Positions 6,109 to 6,756 of a stretch of DNA of 6,756 bases are shown piece after piece. Both the position numbers and the translations under genes were made by a program. Within the stretch, counting starts at the first letter, position 1. Each line of letters starts with the position of its first letter. Location of the stretch: assembly GCA_025455225.1 (NCBI GenBank), contig JALOMY010000159.1, positions 1 to 6,756 on the forward strand, read 5' to 3'. The notes below the pieces were generated by a model. That model worked only from the letters and a program-made list of their open reading frames with translations, ran no database searches and was not told the origin of the DNA. Source of the DNA: Cyclobacteriaceae bacterium. GTDB lineage: Bacteria; Bacteroidota; Bacteroidia; Cytophagales; Cyclobacteriaceae.

Positions 6109-6756
6109 TTAAAATTCGTAATGCCGCGCTGCAATATTCCAGCGCAAAGCTAACGAAGTTACAATAGAGTTGGTGTCAAAGACAGGAACATCACTTTCGC
6201 TTTTCCGCAATAAAAGCGTAGCATCGATAAACAGGTTGTGTTTTACCTGGTATGAAGTCAACAACGATCCGTACAAAACCGTATTGGTTACACCTTGTGA
6301 AAGGGTATTACCGAAATTAGGATCCGAAGAATACGTTTTACGGTAGCGGTTATTTTTCAGAATATCTCCACCAAAATTGTAATCGTCAGTATCCCGACCT
6401 TTGTTGAAATAAATCAGCTTACCGGTGATGTTCAGGCGGGGAAACGGTTGATACCGCATAATGCCGATGTATTCAGAAAAATTTGCACCTAATGGATGAG
6501 CTACCGCTTGATTGTAGTTGGAATAGCTTCCGTACTTTGTGCTGTGCGAATACGTGTACGGCCTTACTATGTTGGTTTCCACCTGGAAATCAAGATTGGG
6601 CACACCAAATGCATCTACATACTTCGCTCCGAATTGCACACCCCATTTATTGGCCCACCATCCATTACCTTCCTTGATGTTCTCCAATAAAAATTCATCC
6701 AGCACAAGTTGTCCGTATACCTGTATTTTTTGAATGGCATTCCATTTGAAATCCAA
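6109..6756 (-). CDS. C-terminal part of outer-membrane beta-barrel protein, RemB/Wzi-like (5' end outside window)
   Basis: Only the last 215 or so codons are present. The reading frame is open to the window edge; the edge codon is TTG (Leu), most likely internal and not a start. The visible part alternates polar and aromatic or hydrophobic residues, as beta-strands of an outer-membrane barrel do, and ends in a terminal Phe (RHYEF), the usual signal for the BAM machinery. Stretches such as VYGQLVLDEFLLENI (13-27), GVQFGAKYVDAFGVPNL (39-55), ETNIVRPYTYSH (61-72) and NYNQAVAHPLGANFSEY (80-96) resemble Bacteroidota proteins annotated as gliding motility protein RemB or capsule assembly Wzi family. 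I make this call from memory of the family pattern. Full-length members are around 500-560 residues, so more than half is missing. Its stop is 5 bp before the MsbA-like exporter gene, suggesting a shared transcript and a surface glycan or envelope role. Confidence 0.68.
   Translation of the reverse strand: MDFKWNAIQKIQVYGQLVLDEFLLENIKEGNGWWANKWGVQFGAKYVDAFGVPNLDFQVETNIVRPYTYSHSTKYGSYSNYNQAVAHPLGANFSEYIGIMRYQPFPRLNITGKLIYFNKGRDTDDYNFGGDILKNNRYRKTYSSDPNFGNTLSQGVTNTVLYGSLLTSYQVKHNLFIDATLLLRKSESDVPVFDTNSIVTSLALRWNIAARHYEF

Noticed and set aside
6754..6756. TTG at the window edge as the start codon of the outer-membrane protein
   Set aside because: There is no signal peptide, the protein would be less than half the family length, and the frame is open to the edge. 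It is almost certainly an internal Leu codon.

Overview
The window looks like ordinary chromosomal DNA from a member of the Bacteroidota, probably of the Cytophagales type. This is inferred from four things. No gene start has a convincing Shine-Dalgarno sequence. One intergenic gap holds a close match to the Bacteroidota-type promoter (TTTG, spacer, TAnnTTTG). The first gene encodes a lipoprotein with acidic residues directly after the lipobox cysteine. The right edge holds a RemB/Wzi-like outer-membrane protein of a kind common in this phylum. Species cannot be assigned from the sequence alone.

Layout, left to right. Positions 39-1106 (+) encode a lipoprotein with a predicted TIM-barrel glycoside hydrolase fold (clan GH-A, GH53-like). 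It converges, across a 21-bp gap, on a small DUF1801 (YdhG-like) protein at 1128-1604 (-). A 128-bp gap follows with a weak promoter candidate and a 12-bp palindrome. Next is a tight minus-strand cluster, read from 4185 down to 1733: a 110-aa two-helix membrane protein of unknown function, gmhA (sedoheptulose-7-phosphate isomerase) and a ComM/YifB AAA+ ATPase, with gaps of 3 and 2 bp. A well-formed promoter lies just upstream of this cluster. After a 94-bp gap comes a second minus-strand pair: the C-terminal part of an outer-membrane beta-barrel protein, cut by the window edge at 6756, and 5 bp after it a full-length MsbA-like ABC exporter at 4280-6103.

The common theme is the cell envelope. 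GmhA starts the ADP-heptose pathway for lipopolysaccharide core or other heptose-containing glycans. The ABC exporter resembles lipid flippases. The truncated gene encodes an outer-membrane protein of the capsule-assembly or gliding type, and the first gene is a probable surface lipoprotein acting on a glycan. ComM is the exception: it belongs to DNA branch migration in natural transformation. No mobile element, CRISPR array, RNA gene or clearly new multi-gene system was seen. The points most worth a second look are a Gln-to-His change at a zinc-ligand position of GmhA, the gmhA-comM co-transcription with an uncharacterised membrane protein, an inverted repeat lying over the promoter of that operon, and the non-standard acid/base motif of the glycosidase-like lipoprotein.
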